This document shows, in pieces, positions 9,766 to 28,118 of a stretch of 64,000 nt of DNA (position 1 is its first letter; every line of letters begins with the position of its first letter). Source of the DNA: Urophycis tenuis (taxonomy: Eukaryota > Chordata > Actinopteri > Gadiformes > Phycidae). A program made the translations under genes and the position numbers. Below the pieces are notes generated by a model that saw only the letters and a program-made list of their open reading frames with translations, was not told where the DNA came from and did no database searches. The stretch spans positions 58,501 to 122,500 of the forward strand of contig JAXIVH010000157.1 in assembly GCA_036785325.1 (NCBI GenBank). Direction: 5' to 3'.

Positions 9766-10243
9766 TGTAACGGTGGTGTTAGTTAGGAAGCAAGCGCACG
9801 GCCAGGAGAGGATGAATGCCTCGCAGGGCGTTTTATTTAATGATCAGGGGTGGGGATGGAGCAGGCAAGATGCCTGGGTTCAGCTGGCACACCTGGGCAG
9901 GTTCTGTGGGAACACAGAGGACGTGGATGAGAATACATGCATGAAGCGTCAAACCAGACAAAGGAATTAGATTCAGCATGAGCGAATAGCAAAGTCAGCG
10001 ATATACTTGCCAGGCGTATCTATCAAGAGATCTGGCGATGTGTGAGTGGAAGACCCGGGTCTTTGTAGGCAGCAAGGTGAGGTGATGATTGGAAGCAGGT
10101 GTGCAGTTCCCAACTGTGGCTCGTTCCCCTGATCAGCTCCATTGGGAGCACCTGTGCTCTGCTGGGTGCCAGCTCGTTGGGAACGGGTGCGGTAGGTGTG
10201 AGTTATGGAGGCAGGGAGGGGATGTGGAGGTGAAACCGTAACA
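9766..10243 (-). repeat. 5' LTR of the gypsy element
   Basis: 478 bp, upstream of gag in the minus orientation. It carries GCCAGATCT at 10036-10028, complementary to AGATCTGGC in the 16-base leader. If this marks the start of R, the element would prime reverse transcription from its own RNA 5' end. Confidence 0.93.
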
Positions 10244-12983
10244 GGTAACACTGGTTAGATAATGTTGTCCCCACTAGGTAACACTAGTTAGATAATGTTG
10301 TCCCCACTAGGTAACACTAGTTAGATAATGTTGTCCCCACTAGGTAACACTAGTTAGATAATGTTGTGCCCACTAGGTAACACTAGTTAGATAATGTTGT
10401 GCCCACTAGGTAACACTAGTTATATAATGTTGTCCCCACTAGGTAATACTAGTTAGATAAGGTTGTCCCCACTAGGTAACACTAGTTAGATAATGCTGTG
10501 CCCACTAGGTAACACTAGTTAGATAATGCTGTGCCCACTAGGTAACACTAGTTAGATAATGTTGTCCCCACTAGGTAACACTAGTTAGATAAGGTTGTCC
10601 CCACTAGGTAACACTAGTTAGATAATGTTGTCCCCACTAGGTAACACTAGTTAGATAATGTTGTGCCCACTAGGTAACACTAGTTAGATAATGTTGTGCC
10701 CACTAGGTAACACTAGTTATATAATGTTGTCCCCACTAGGTAACACTAGTTAGATAATGTTGTCCCCACTAGGTAACACTAGTTAGATAAGGTTGTCCCC
10801 ACTAGGTAACACTAGTTAGATAATGTTGTCCCCACTAGGTAACACTAGTTAGATAATGTTGTCCCCACTAGGTAACACTAGTTAGATAATGCTGTGCCCA
10901 CTAGGTAACACTAGTTAGATAATGCTGTGCCCACTAGGTAACACTAGTTAGATAATGTTGTCCCCACTAGGTAACACTGGTTAGATAATGTTGTCCCCAC
11001 TAGGTAACACTGGTTAGATAATGTTGTCCCCACTAGGTAACACTAGTTAGATAATGTTGTCCCCACTAGGTAACACTAGTTAGATAATGTTGTGCCCACT
11101 AGGTAACACTAGTTAGATAATGTTGTGCCCACTAGGTAACACTAGTTATATAATGTTGTCCCCACTAGGTAACACTAGTTAGATAATGTTGTCCCCACTA
11201 GGTAACACTAGTTAGATAATGTTGTCCCCACTAGGTAACACTAGTTAGATAATGTTGTCCCCACTAGGTAACACTAGTTAGATAATGCTGTGCCCACTAG
11301 GTAACACTAGTTAGATAATGCTGTGCCCACTAGGTAACACTAGTTAGATAATGTTGTCCCCACTAGGTAACACTGGTTAGATAATGTTGTCCCCACTAGG
11401 TAACACTGGTTAGATAATGTTGTCCCCACTAGGTAACACTAGTTAGATAATGTTGTCCCCACTAGGTAACACTAGTTAGATAATGTTGTCCCCACTAGGT
11501 AACACTAGTTAGATAATGTTGTCCCCACTAGGTAACACTAGTTAGATAATGTTGTCCCCACTAGGTAACACTAGTTAGATAATGTTGTCCCCACTAGGTA
11601 ACACTAGTTATATAATGTGGTCCTCACTATGTTGTCCCCACTAGGTAACACTGCTTAGATAATGTTGTGCCCACTAGGTAACACTGGTTAGATAATGTTG
11701 TGCCCACTAGGTAACACTAGTTAGATAATGTTGTCCCCACTAGGTAACACTAGTTAGATAATGTTGTCCCCACTAGGTAACACTAGTTAGATAATGTTGT
11801 CCCCACTAGGTAACACTAGTTAGATAATGTTGTCCCCACTAGGTAACACTAGTTAGATAATGTTGTCCCCACTAGGTAACACTAGTTAGATAATGTTGTC
11901 CCCACTAGGTAACACTAGTTAGATAATGTTGTCCCCATTAGGTAACACTAGTTATATAATGTTGTCCCCACTAGGTAACACTAGTTAGATAATGTTGTCC
12001 CCACTAGGTAACACTAGTTAGATAATGTTGTCCCCACTAGGTAACACTAGTTAGATAATGTTGTCCCCACTAGGTAACACTAGTTAGATAATGTTGTCCC
12101 CACTAGGTAACACTAGTTATATAATGTTGTGCCCACTAGGTAACACTAGTTAGATAATGTTGTCCCCACTAGGTAACACTAGTTAGATAATGTTGTCCCC
12201 ACTAGGTAACACTAGTTAGATAATGTTGTCCCCACTAGGTAACACTAGTTAGATAATGTTGTCCCCACTAGGTAACACTAGTTAGATAATTCTGTGCCCA
12301 CTAGGTAACACTAGTTAGATAATGTTGTGCCCACTAGGTAACACTAGTTAGATAATGCTGTGCCCACTAGGTAACACTAGTTAGATAATGTTGTGCCCAC
12401 TAGGTAACACTAGTTAGATAATGTTGTGCCCACTAGGTAACACTAGTTAGATAATGTTGTACCCACTAGGTAACACTAGTTAGATAATGTTGTGCCCACT
12501 AGGTAACACTAGTTAGATAATGTTGTGCCCACTAGGTAACACTAGTTAGATAATGTTGTCCCCACTAGGTAACACTAGTTAGATAATGTTGTCCCCACTA
12601 GGTAACACTAGTTAGATAATGTTGTCCCCACTAGGTAACACTAGTTATATAATGTTGTCCCCACTAGGTAACACTAGTTAGATAATGTTGTCCCCACTAG
12701 GTAACACTGGTTAGATAATTCTGTGCCCACTAGGTAACACTAGTTAGATAATGTTGTGCCCACTAGGTAACACTAGTTAGATAATGCTGTGCCCACTAGG
12801 TAACACTAGTTAGATAATGTTGTGCCCACTAGGTAACACTAGTTAGATAATGTTGTGCCCACTAGGTAACACTAGTTAGATAATGTTGTACCCACTAGGT
12901 AACACTAGTTAGATAATGTTGTGCCCACTAGGTAACACTAGTTAGATAATGTTGTGCCCACTAGGTAACACTAGTTAGATAAT
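10244..12983. repeat. 33-bp minisatellite, right part (about 83 copies)
   Basis: This continues the array at 3085-4845. Longer blocks repeat in the same order of variants, including the chimeric junction GTGGTCCTCACTATGTTGTC at about 11617, which also occurs at about 4782. That points to duplication of multi-unit segments. Confidence 0.95.
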
Positions 12984-13912
12984 GTGGTCCTCACTATGTG
13001 GTCCTCACTAGCCAGGGTAATGTGGTCCTCACTAGCCAGGGTAATGTGGTCCTCACTAGCCAGGGTAATGTGGTCCTCACTAGCCAGGGTAATGTGGTCC
13101 TCACTAGCCAGGGTAATGTGGTCCTCACTAGCCAGGGTAATGTGGTCCTCACTAGCCAGGGTAATGTGGTTCTCACTAGCCAGGGTAATGTGGTCCTCAC
13201 TAGCCAGGGTAATGTGGTCCTCACTAGCCAGGGTAATGTGGTCCTCACTAGCCAGGGTAATGTGGTCCTCACTAGCCAGGATAATGTGGTCCTCACTAGC
13301 CAGGGTAATGTGGTCCTCACTAGCCAGGGTAATGTGGTCCTCACTAGCCAGGGTAATTTGGTCCTCACTAGCCAGGGTAATGTGGTCCTCACTAGCCAGG
13401 GTAATGTGGTCCTCACTAGCCAGGGTAATGTGGTCCTCACTAGCCAGGGTAATGTGGTCCTCACTAGCCAGGGTAATGTGGTCCTCACTAGCCAGGGTAA
13501 TGTGGTCCTCACTAGCCAGGGTAATGTGGTCCTCACTAGCCAGGGTAATGTGGTCCTCACTAGCCAGGGTAATTTGGTCCTCACTAGCCAGGGTAATGTG
13601 GTCCTCACTAGCCAGGGTAATGTGGTCCTCACTAGCCAGGGTAATGTGGTCCTCACTAGCCAGGGTAATGTGGTCCTCACTAGCCAGGGTAATGTGGTCC
13701 TCACTAGCCAGGGTAATGTGGTCCTCACTAGCCAGGGTAATGTGGTCCTCACTAGCCAGGGTAATGTGGTCCTCACTAGCCAGGGTAATTTGGTCCTCAC
13801 TAGCCAGGGTAATGTGGTCCTCACTAGCCAGGGTAATGTGGTCCTCACTAGCCAGGGTAATTTGGTCCTCACTAGCCAGGGTAATGTGGTCCTCACTAGC
13901 CAGGGTAATGTG
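12984..13912. repeat. 24-bp minisatellite, about 38 copies
   Basis: The unit is GTGGTCCTCACTAGCCAGGG plus TAAT. It follows the 33-bp array directly and looks like a shortened derivative of it: GTNGTCCNCACTAG and the terminal TAAT are shared. Open frames on both strands are by-products of a period divisible by three. Confidence 0.95.
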
Positions 13913-14140
13913 GTGGACAGTAGGTTATTTCACATTATCTTCCACATCATCACATCCCGGAGAACCCCAGCCAGCAGCCTACCTGGAGGGCAGGCCGGTG
14001 GTGTTTGGTCCACTGAGAATTAGATTCAGTCCAGAGGTACTGACCGCTGCAGTCCTCCTGAAGGAGCAGTGAGGCGCCAGACCCCCAGACCATTAGCAGG
14101 AGCTGTTGACTGTCCTCCTGGGTCCTGGTGCCCTTCTAAC
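13913..14140. other. spacer between two arrays
   Basis: About 230 bp of non-repetitive sequence. Similar words (TACCTGGAGGGCA) recur after the next array at about 14937, which suggests an ancestral duplication. Confidence 0.4.
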
Positions 14141-14935
14141 ATGTGATGTCTGGTTCTGGTGTTCAACATGTGCTCCTATCCATCAGACTGCTCTAGCCTC
14201 ACAGCATGTCTGGTTCTGGTGTTCAACATGTGCTCCTATCATCAGACTGCTCTAGCCTCACAGCATGTCTGGTTCTGGTGTTCAACATGTGCTCCTATCC
14301 ATCAGACTGCTCTAGTCTCACAGCATGTCTGGTTCTGGTGTTCAACATGTGCTCCTATCCATCAGACTGCTCTAGCCTCACAGCATGTCTGGTTCTGGTG
14401 TTCAACATGTGCTCCTATCCATCAGACTGCTCTAGCCTCACAGCATGTCTGGTTCTGGTGTTCAACATGTGCTCCTATCCATCAGACAGCTCTAGCCTCA
14501 CAGCATGTCTGGTTCTGGTGTTCAACATGTGCTCCTATCCATCAGACTGCTCTAGCCTCACAGCATGTCTGGTTCTGGTGTTCAACATGTGCTCCTATCC
14601 ATCAGACTGCTCTAGCCTCACAGCATGTCTGGTTCTGGTGTTCAACATGTGCTCCTATCATCAGACTGCTCTAGCCTCACAGCATGTCTGGTTCTGGTGT
14701 TCAACATGTGCTCCTATCCATCAGACTGCTCTAGCCTCACAGCATGTCTGGTTCTGGTGTTCAACATGTGCTCCTATCCATCAGACTGCTGTAGCCTCAC
14801 AGCATGTCTGGTTCTGGTGTTCAACATGTGCTTCTATCCATCAGACTGCTCTAGCCTCACAGCATGTCTGGTTCTGGTGTTCAACATGTGCTTCTATCCA
14901 TCAGACTGCTCTAGCCTCACAGCATGTCTACTGCT
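14141..14935. repeat. 60-bp minisatellite, about 13 copies
   Basis: The unit includes GGTTCTGGTGTTCAACATGT and ATCAGACTGCTCTAGCCTCA. Two copies are 59 bp through loss of one C, which shifts the incidental open frames. Confidence 0.95.
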
Positions 14936-15017
14936 CTACCTGGAGGGCACAGCTGGTCCTGGCCTCAGCTGGTGGCTGATAGGCGTCCTAAAGCTGAACA
15001 TTTTAACAAACGGCACA

Positions 15018-15072
15018 ACAGGAAGTGGTCCGCTAGGGGCGGGACCACTTCCTGGTCCGCTAGGGGCGGGAC
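15018..15072. repeat. inverted and direct repeat with GC-rich centre
   Basis: GGAAGTGGTC is followed after 12 bases by its complement GACCACTTCC. The central CCGCTAGGGGCGGGAC then repeats directly, so a 10-bp-stem hairpin is possible. Confidence 0.7.
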
Positions 15073-15075
15073 ACC

Positions 15076-15720
15076 AGAGATGGCTCAAGAAGAGAGGCAG
15101 GGCCGAGCAGCAGTGTGTATTTGAGTCCATAGGAAAATAGATTGACATGGTGGCTGTTGGGCTCCTTCGGGCTGCCTCATACATTTCTTTTTCACGTAGA
15201 ACAAAGCAAACACAGCAATGTCACAAGCGGATACAGCCAAGTACAAAAACACGCAATAAGTATTGGTTTGTCCAAGCGAGGGGAATATAAACCACTGAAG
15301 TACACCGACAGGACCACCTTTCCAAAGTAGGAAGGGGAACAACAAGGACATAGTGCAAAACAAATCCTGTGGTTATTCACCTCCAAAAGCATGACGAAGA
15401 ACATGCAACCATTTTGTAACTTCAAGTTCTTAAATATAGCGTGTTTCATGGTCGGCCAGAGAGGACACAGTTCAACAAGACTGACAGGTTAGCGGCTCAG
15501 GGTACATGGAGAACCAAATCAATCAAGTGGTTCAACTTAGTGCAGTTCCAAAATGGCTCCAGATGGTTCCGAAGTGGACGACTTCAGAGGAAAGTGACAA
15601 CACAAACAAAGAAGTGACATCACAACAATATGTCCACAGGGTCAAAGGTCACCCGCTTCCCCACATCTTTTAGTTCACCTGTTTCTGATTTGGTGAGCCA
15701 CAGCTCCACAGTGAATTATA
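15076..15720. other. intergenic stretch with no recognised feature
   Basis: Short overlapping open frames on both strands show no known domain, and I see no repeat or RNA gene. Confidence 0.35.
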
Positions 15721-15724
15721 CACC

Positions 15725-16275
15725 TCTCTCTACATTAGGTCTCTTACGGTCTCTCTCTCTCTCTTCATTGGGTCTCTTACGGTCTCTCTCTCTCTCTCTT
15801 CATTGGGTCTCTTTATCTCTCTCTCTTCATTGGGTATCTTACGGTCTCTCTATCTCTCTCTTTTCATTGGGTATCTTACGGTCTCTCTATCTCTCTCTTC
15901 AGGTCTCTATCTCTCTCTTCATTGGGTCTCTTACGGTCTCTCTCTCTCTCTCTCTCTCTTCATTGGGTCTCTTACGGTCTCTCTCTCTCTCTCTCTCTCT
16001 TCATTGGGTCTCTTACGGTCTCTCTCTCTTCATTGGGTCTCTTACGGTCTCTCTCTCTCTCTTCATTGGGTATCTTACGGTCTCTCTATCTCTCTCTTTT
16101 CATTGGGTATCTTACGGTCTCTCTATCTCTCTCTTCATTGGGTCTCTTACGGTCTCTATCTCTCTCTTCATTGGGTCTCTTACGGTCTCTCTCTCTCTTC
16201 ATTGGGTCTCTTACGGTCTCTCTCTCTTCATTGGGTCTCTTACGGTCTCTATCTCTCTCTCTTCATTAGGTCCCT
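15725..16275. repeat. CT-rich minisatellite of variable unit length, about 18 copies
   Basis: Each unit has CATTGGGTCTCTTACGGTCT followed by a (CT)n tract of differing length, so the array combines a minisatellite with embedded microsatellites. Degenerate copies continue to about 16350. Confidence 0.9.
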
Positions 16276-16599
16276 AAGGTCTCTCTCTATCTCTTCATAA
16301 GGTCTCTCTCTCTCCATAAAGTCTCTCTTTCTTCAAAAGGTCTCTCTCTCTTCAGCTGTTTCTCTTTAATTTGACCTCACTTTAGCCAAATGCAATAAAT
16401 ACACATTTTTTCCCTACTATTTTGGAAGGATAAAGCATTTGACCTCAATATTAAATACTTATGGTTAAATTCTGAAAATGCATATAACAATGAAGTCCAT
16501 AACATGGAGGCTCTTTCATTTAAACAGTGCAATGTTGTCATTTTATTATTTTGATCGGGGATCACCAATGCTGACCAGGCCAGAACTGTTCAGTCTGTA

Positions 16600-16790
16600 G
16601 CATGTGCTCTCAAAGTCTAGCTAAAGAGCTAAATGCTAACAAGACGAGGTAGTCCTATAGCAAGTGCTCTCATAGCCTAGCTAATGAGCTAAATGCTAAC
16701 AGGACCTGGTAGTCATCTAGCATGTGCTCTCTCCAAGCCTAGCTAAGGAGCTAAATGCTAACAGGACCCAGTAGTCCTGCTAACGTACAC
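16600..16790. repeat. diverged tandem repeat of about 64 bp, 3 copies
   Basis: CTAGCTAANGAGCTAAATGC recurs three times with GTGCTCTC upstream of each. Confidence 0.75.
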
Positions 16791-16899
16791 AAGTCTCAGG
16801 AGGCAACAAGTGATGACCTCAATAAATAAGATTATGGTTATGGTATTTCACCAATACAGCTTCAAATCTACACCCTGCATTGCCTTGGCAACACCCCCC

Positions 16900-17265
16900 T
16901 CTCTCTTTAGCCTATAGTCAGAATAAACCCTATAGCCCAAGAAGAATATACCCTTTAGCCTAGTCAGAATATACCTGAAACTCTTGCCTAGTCAGAATAT
17001 CATCTCAAGCCTACAGTCAGAATATATCCTGCCCTCTAGCCTACCATCAGAATAAACTCTATAGCCTACCACCAGAATATACCCTAAAGCCTAATCAGAA
17101 TAAACCTTTTAGCCTAGTCAGAATATACCCTAGTGTAACTAGAATAAACCCTCTATCCTAGTCAGAATATACCCTAGTGTAACTAGAATAAACCCTCTAT
17201 CCTAGTCAGAATATACCCTAGTGTAACTAGAATAAACCCTCTATCCTAGTCAGAATATACCCCAT
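16900..17265. repeat. diverged GTCAGAATATACCC tandem repeats
   Basis: Short units are loosely repeated from 16915. The last part holds three exact copies of a 45-bp unit containing CTAGTGTAACTAGAATAAAC. Confidence 0.8.
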
Positions 17266-18197
17266 AGAGAGAGGATCCGCCAACCACATGAGCAACAGGG
17301 TGCAATGTGAGGTCATACCCCCACCAGCGGGTCCTGTGGTTGGTGTGGTGGTGAAGTGGGGATTGGCTGGAGGTGTTTGTTAACATAGAACTGATAAAAC
17401 CAGAAGATGATTATTCAGGATAAACTTGTCTTTGTGCTTTTAGGTTTGACTGATTCAGGTGTGAAATCTGTTCTTGGTGAACCTGGGTGTTGCTCTGGCC
17501 TCATTGTACGGCCCCCAACGGAACCTCAGCCTGGACCCGCCTCCTCCAACCACATTGTGAGCATGTCAGATGTTGCCAAGGCAACCTTTTAGCAAGCAGC
17601 AGTGCTCTGGGAAGAGTTGTTCCACTGGCTGCCCGTTGTGGGGATAAGTATTTGGTATTGTCCTTGCTACTGGGGATGGACATGTGGACGTATTAGCACG
17701 GTTCCTGGCTGTGTCAGCACTGAAGATCTCAGGAACATTGAAACACCAACACCTTTCTACACGCATGCTCAAGTGACCCGATGTTCTGGACTTGCATAGA
17801 AGGGCTGTGAAGCCCCAGCAGAGACCTGGCTCACTGGACCTGCCCCAGGATCAGGACCAGTCTTTTAGAGACACCGAGCCACATCATCTCTCCAAGCACC
17901 GTGACAAACACTGGCTCTCTGCATGCTGTCTCCTCTCCTCCACCTGGGGTCCAGCACTGGAGGGAAGACAGGCTAAGGAAGGAAGGTAGGACCTAAGTAA
18001 GGAAGGGAGGGGACAAGGGAGGAAGGAAGAAAACCATGCAGAGCCCAGGAGGGTGAGTGGGTTGGAGAGACAGACATGCAGCACGGCTGTCCAGAGGACT
18101 CCTAGAGACGTGGCTTCATGCGTCCTCCTCGGGGACTTCCACCAGCGGGAAGGGACGGCTGGTTACCACGGAGACCAGCAGGAAGGGACAGCCACGG
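17266..18197 (-). other. presumed RFX5 3' UTR
   Basis: No coding potential is apparent. On the minus strand this follows the RFX5 stop. I found no AATAAA within it; the nearest on the minus strand is at about 16540, so the transcript end is uncertain. Confidence 0.35.
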
Positions 18198-24433
<6,236 letters not shown>

Positions 24434-25845
24434 CAAGACTACCTCCAGATGACTTCACCAAGCGCCCCTAACCTCCACTCACTGCCATCTGGAGACATGA
24501 GGCGCACAATAGATATACATATGATATATACATATATACATAGATATCTACATACACATGTATGACACCCTCCACCTCCATAGGCTCTCTAGCATGACCA
24601 ACACACCACATCCAAACACTAATACACATGACTACACAACACACACAAAATTAGATATTCAAACAGATACACAGCCTACACAATAATACTCAACATACAT
24701 ACTAATACACAACAACCACACTACACAAGAAAGAAAGACACACTCATACACACTATCACGTCATGTGACCGAGATGAGTTACACCCCCGCCCTCCTAGCT
24801 CGGCTCTAGCCCTGTGCTAAGTGGTTAGCTCGGCGCGTTAGCCCTGTGCTAAGTGGTTAGCTCGGCGCCTTAGCCCTCTGATAACTAGTTAGCAAGTCGG
24901 CGCGTTAGCCCTGTGCAAAGTGGTTCGCTCGGTGCGTTGGCTTATGCTAAGTCGTTAGCTCAACGTTGCAGTAACGAGCTAAGTAGTTAGCTCAACATTA
25001 TCGAACTGTGTTGTTAGCTCAACGTGTTAGCACCGCTGGCAACCTTGTAAACCTGAACCTCGACCTAGCTCCCGTCAAGGGACGCCTCGCTGTTCGGTGC
25101 CCGCTCCGACCTCGCGGGGATAACAGCAGCACATTTAGCAGACATTAGTTTGAAATACTAGCTAGCCGTTAGCTTAGCTTACAGCCTTTAGGCTACAAAG
25201 CACTGTTATCTAGCTAGCATTAGCGTGGACTGAAGCGCCCACACAGCATGACAGTGAGCATGTTTTATCCCGTAAAACACACCACTGGCATATTTTAAGA
25301 GAACAGCGGTAGTCATGGCGCAGATTGATTAACCATAGCGGAAATGTTATTTCACTAAAGAAATACAAAGTACCTGAGCCAAGATAGAGCAAAAATCCTC
25401 TTTCAGATGTTTTTGTGATTGGACGACTGTGCTCCGTCTGCCTGACGACAAAGCTTGCTCTCCTCCCATTGGTCTTAGAGCCACAGTCTACGTAGATACC
25501 AGACAATGCTCTAATTCAATTGGCTGACAACCATTCATTTTTACACCAGTATTATTATGATTGGACATGTTTTCCTGGTCTGCCCAGTTACAAAGCCCAG
25601 GAGTCACCGCAGGTCTTCATAGCTTTGGAACCTTTGTACATGAGATGCGTAATATGACACAATACGTATACAGATTAACTTTACAATCATCTTACAATGC
25701 TGTCGCATAATAAATATGAAGGACTCATATTAGCGAGGTAATGTTCATTTGTAAAAGGGAACTATATTTGAATTGGAGCAACTTGATTCTGAATTGTAAT
25801 TCAGTGTCTTCATGTGTACTGTGGTACTATGTTGTGGTGTAAAGT
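24434..25845. other. RFX5 5' side and presumed promoter region
   Basis: This is upstream of the RFX5 start. At 24785-25030 there are four or five diverged copies of a GTTAGCTCGGCGCGTTAGCC repeat. 25030-25160 is comparatively CpG-rich (CTCGACCTAGCTCCCGTC, TCGCTGTTCGGTGCCCGCTC) and is my guess for the promoter. 25200-25840 is unique with no recognised gene. Confidence 0.35.
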
Positions 25846-25970
25846 AAACATGTACTTTATATACTGTAGTACTATGGTGGTACTTTATATACTGTAGTGC
25901 AATGGTGGTACTCTATATACTGTAGTACAATGGTGGTACTCTATATATTGTAGTACAATGTAGTACTATG
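25846..25970. repeat. 28-bp minisatellite, left part
   Basis: The unit GTAGTACTATGGTGGTACTC plus TATATACT is split from its right part (28389-28690) by an LTR-element insertion. Confidence 0.9.
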
Positions 25971-26258
25971 TGTTAGGAAATATATTATTTAGCAATGGTA
26001 CGGTTAGGTTGATCTGACATTCTGAAGAAGGACATAGTGAAGATTGTATTCCTCTTGGCGACTTTAAGTCTGACTCTCTGGAACTTGGAGACATAACATA
26101 AAGTGATTAAAGAATACACCTACGTCTGAAGAAAAAACTCAGTAATAGTGATGCATGATTGGTAGGTATGAGGGTATGAAGGTATGAGGATGGGCCTGCT
26201 GATAGAGGCATGCTCTGACGCTCTGGTTTAGGCATGGCAGGAGAGAGCAGCAAGAAGA

Positions 26259-26333
26259 ATGTCCTTCTTTAGAATGTCAGATCAACCTAACCGTACCATT
26301 GCTAGATAATATTTTTCCTAACAATCCCCTCTT
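26259..26333 (-). repeat. polypurine tract and truncated 3' LTR of the inner copy
   Basis: On the minus strand AAGAGGGGAT (26333-26324) is followed by TGTTAGGAAAAAT at 26323. The LTR copy breaks after about 65 bases, at AAGGACAT, and passes into the outer LTR in the opposite orientation. Confidence 0.6.
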
Positions 26334-27299
26334 ATTGATCATAAGATCAATACACTATGATTTAGCACCTTAAGGGTGAGTAAAATATCAGCCATCAGAA
26401 TCAGAGCACATCACACATTACAACAATTCAATGAAATCAAATGCACAATGTAATAAATGATAATAAAAATAAATGCATCAATGTTGATAAAGACGGTGTT
26501 GTAGAATTAAAACACAACTGAAAACAGAATCATGTGAGTCAAATAATATCATGATCTAACATTTACCCCTCTTATATAGCATATCAGCCTATCTAGCATG
26601 CGAGCCATGAGTCCCACCTTCCCGTCAACTAGGACCACTGGAGGCAGACCCTCATTGGGATAAAGAGCCCCTAAAACACTGGAGCGTCAGAAGAGTTCAT
26701 GGTGGAAGTCACAGCCACATGAACCTACTTACAGGAAGCCAAAAAAAAAAACCCCTCAATTTACTAGGGAGAGCAAAAAGACCCCTGGGCTAACTATTCT
26801 AACCATGGAGCTAGACCTACGGGAAAAACCTCAATATCACAGAGGAAACCCCACAGTCTACTCTCTTCCAGATGAATTAAGGGTGTACACTCACTTGATA
26901 CAACACATGAATCCATAACAGATGAAGATACATAACAATTCAGTGTGGCAATTATAAGCAATCAGTACCAGACTAGATGTATGAAGGTAAAATATGAAAC
27001 TTTCCAAGTGGAATTACAGAATGATCAGTAGTATCAGCTGACAGGAGAAGAGTTCTTCAACTCATGTGCTTTCACACAGTAGAGAGTCACCGACCAGGGA
27101 GAGGTTACTAACACATACGAAGCCTGGCGGTACGGATCCATCTCTTCCTCGTCAACTCTTCTTCATATGTCCAGCAGACACACGTAGATGATGAGATGAT
27201 TTCAAACAACAATAACACATTGTAATGATTTGCAAAGGATATTCTAATGAGAAGAAAATACAATGACTTTGGAGCTACTCTGTTATTTTTACTATGTGA

Positions 27300-27365
27300 T
27301 TTGAACTTAAGATAAGATAAGATAAGATATTCCTTTATTAATCCCCCTTAGGAGAAATTCACTAC
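27300..27365. repeat. (GATAA)n with LINE-tail-like sequence
   Basis: GATAAGATAAGATAAGATAT is followed by TCCTTTATTAATCCCCC, resembling the 3' tails of several fish LINEs. Confidence 0.35.
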
Positions 27366-27796
27366 TATGTGAACTTAAATGTGATTAAGAATCTACTATA
27401 TGTAGTGTACAAACCAAGTAACTCATTCTGATAACCTTCTTCTTGCTGCTCTCTCCTGCCATGCCTAAACCAGAGCGTCAGAGCATGCCTCTATCAGCAG
27501 GCCCATCCTCATACCTTCATACCCTCATACCTACCAATCATGCATCACTATTACTGAGTTTTTTCTTCAGACGTAGGTGTATTCTTTAATCACTTTATGT
27601 TATGTCTCCAAGTTCCAGAGAGTGTGAGTGTGAGTGTGAGTTTTTTTCTTTCTTTCAAATGCCAATCAAATGTTTATCGCCCCAAATTTACATTTTTTGA
27701 GTTCGGGATCTCTCGTCAAACTCCGACAGGAGAAGACACAATATATAACAATACATTATATATTCTGTACTTACCAATGGCGTTGTGCTATTGAGA

Positions 27797-27814
27797 GTCC
27801 CATCTGGGGTGCCA
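27797..27814 (-). promoter_or_regulatory. candidate primer binding site
   Basis: TGGCACCCCAGATGGGAC begins 2 bases after the LTR CA. It resembles lysine-tRNA-type retroviral primer sites (TGGCGCCC...), with mismatches. Confidence 0.45.
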
Positions 27815-27816
27815 AC

Positions 27817-28118
27817 TGATAGTGAGGAGATTGTTGTGATGCCGAAGAACAAGAAGTGTCAGGAACTCTATATAGTTTAAGCTGAAGTTGTTTATTGGTA
27901 TGGTATGATTCTGATTGGCTTATAATGTATAAAGATTACATGTTACTAAGCAGATTTGACATGACGTAGGTGTATCCTTCAATCACTTTATGTTATGTCT
28001 CCAAGTTATAGAGAGCCAGACTTAAAGTGGCCAAGAGGAATACAATCTTCACTATGTCCTTCTTCAGAATGTCAGATCAACCTAACCGTACCATTGCTAG
28101 ATAACATTTTTCCTAACA
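27817..28118 (-). repeat. complete 302-bp LTR of the inner, inverted copy
   Basis: On the minus strand it starts TGTTAGGAAA and ends ACTATCA. AATAAA sits in ACCAATAAACAAC. It is followed by GTTGGCACCCCAG, a plausible tRNA primer site. Confidence 0.7.

Larger units (their letters stand above)
4846..10243 (-). mobile_element. near-intact chromodomain Ty3/gypsy LTR retrotransposon
   Basis: The element is 5.4 kb on the minus strand. Two 478-bp LTRs (4846-5323 and 9766-10243) start TG and end CA, with matching ends TGTTACGG...CCGTTACA in the sense orientation. I see one difference between them, GAACGAGTGC versus GAACGGGTGC. Between them are gag, pol in the -1 frame, and a G-rich polypurine tract beside the 3' LTR. 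Both flanks are the same 33-bp satellite; a GTAA or GGTAA duplication fits, depending on whether one extra C/G belongs to the LTR. Intact frames and near-identical LTRs imply a very recent insertion. The chromodomain places it among chromoviruses, probably the vertebrate Sushi-like group. Confidence 0.95.

Noticed and set aside
12984..14072. 362-codon and overlapping 341- and 300-codon open frames
   Set aside because: All are frames of a 24-bp satellite with a period divisible by three.
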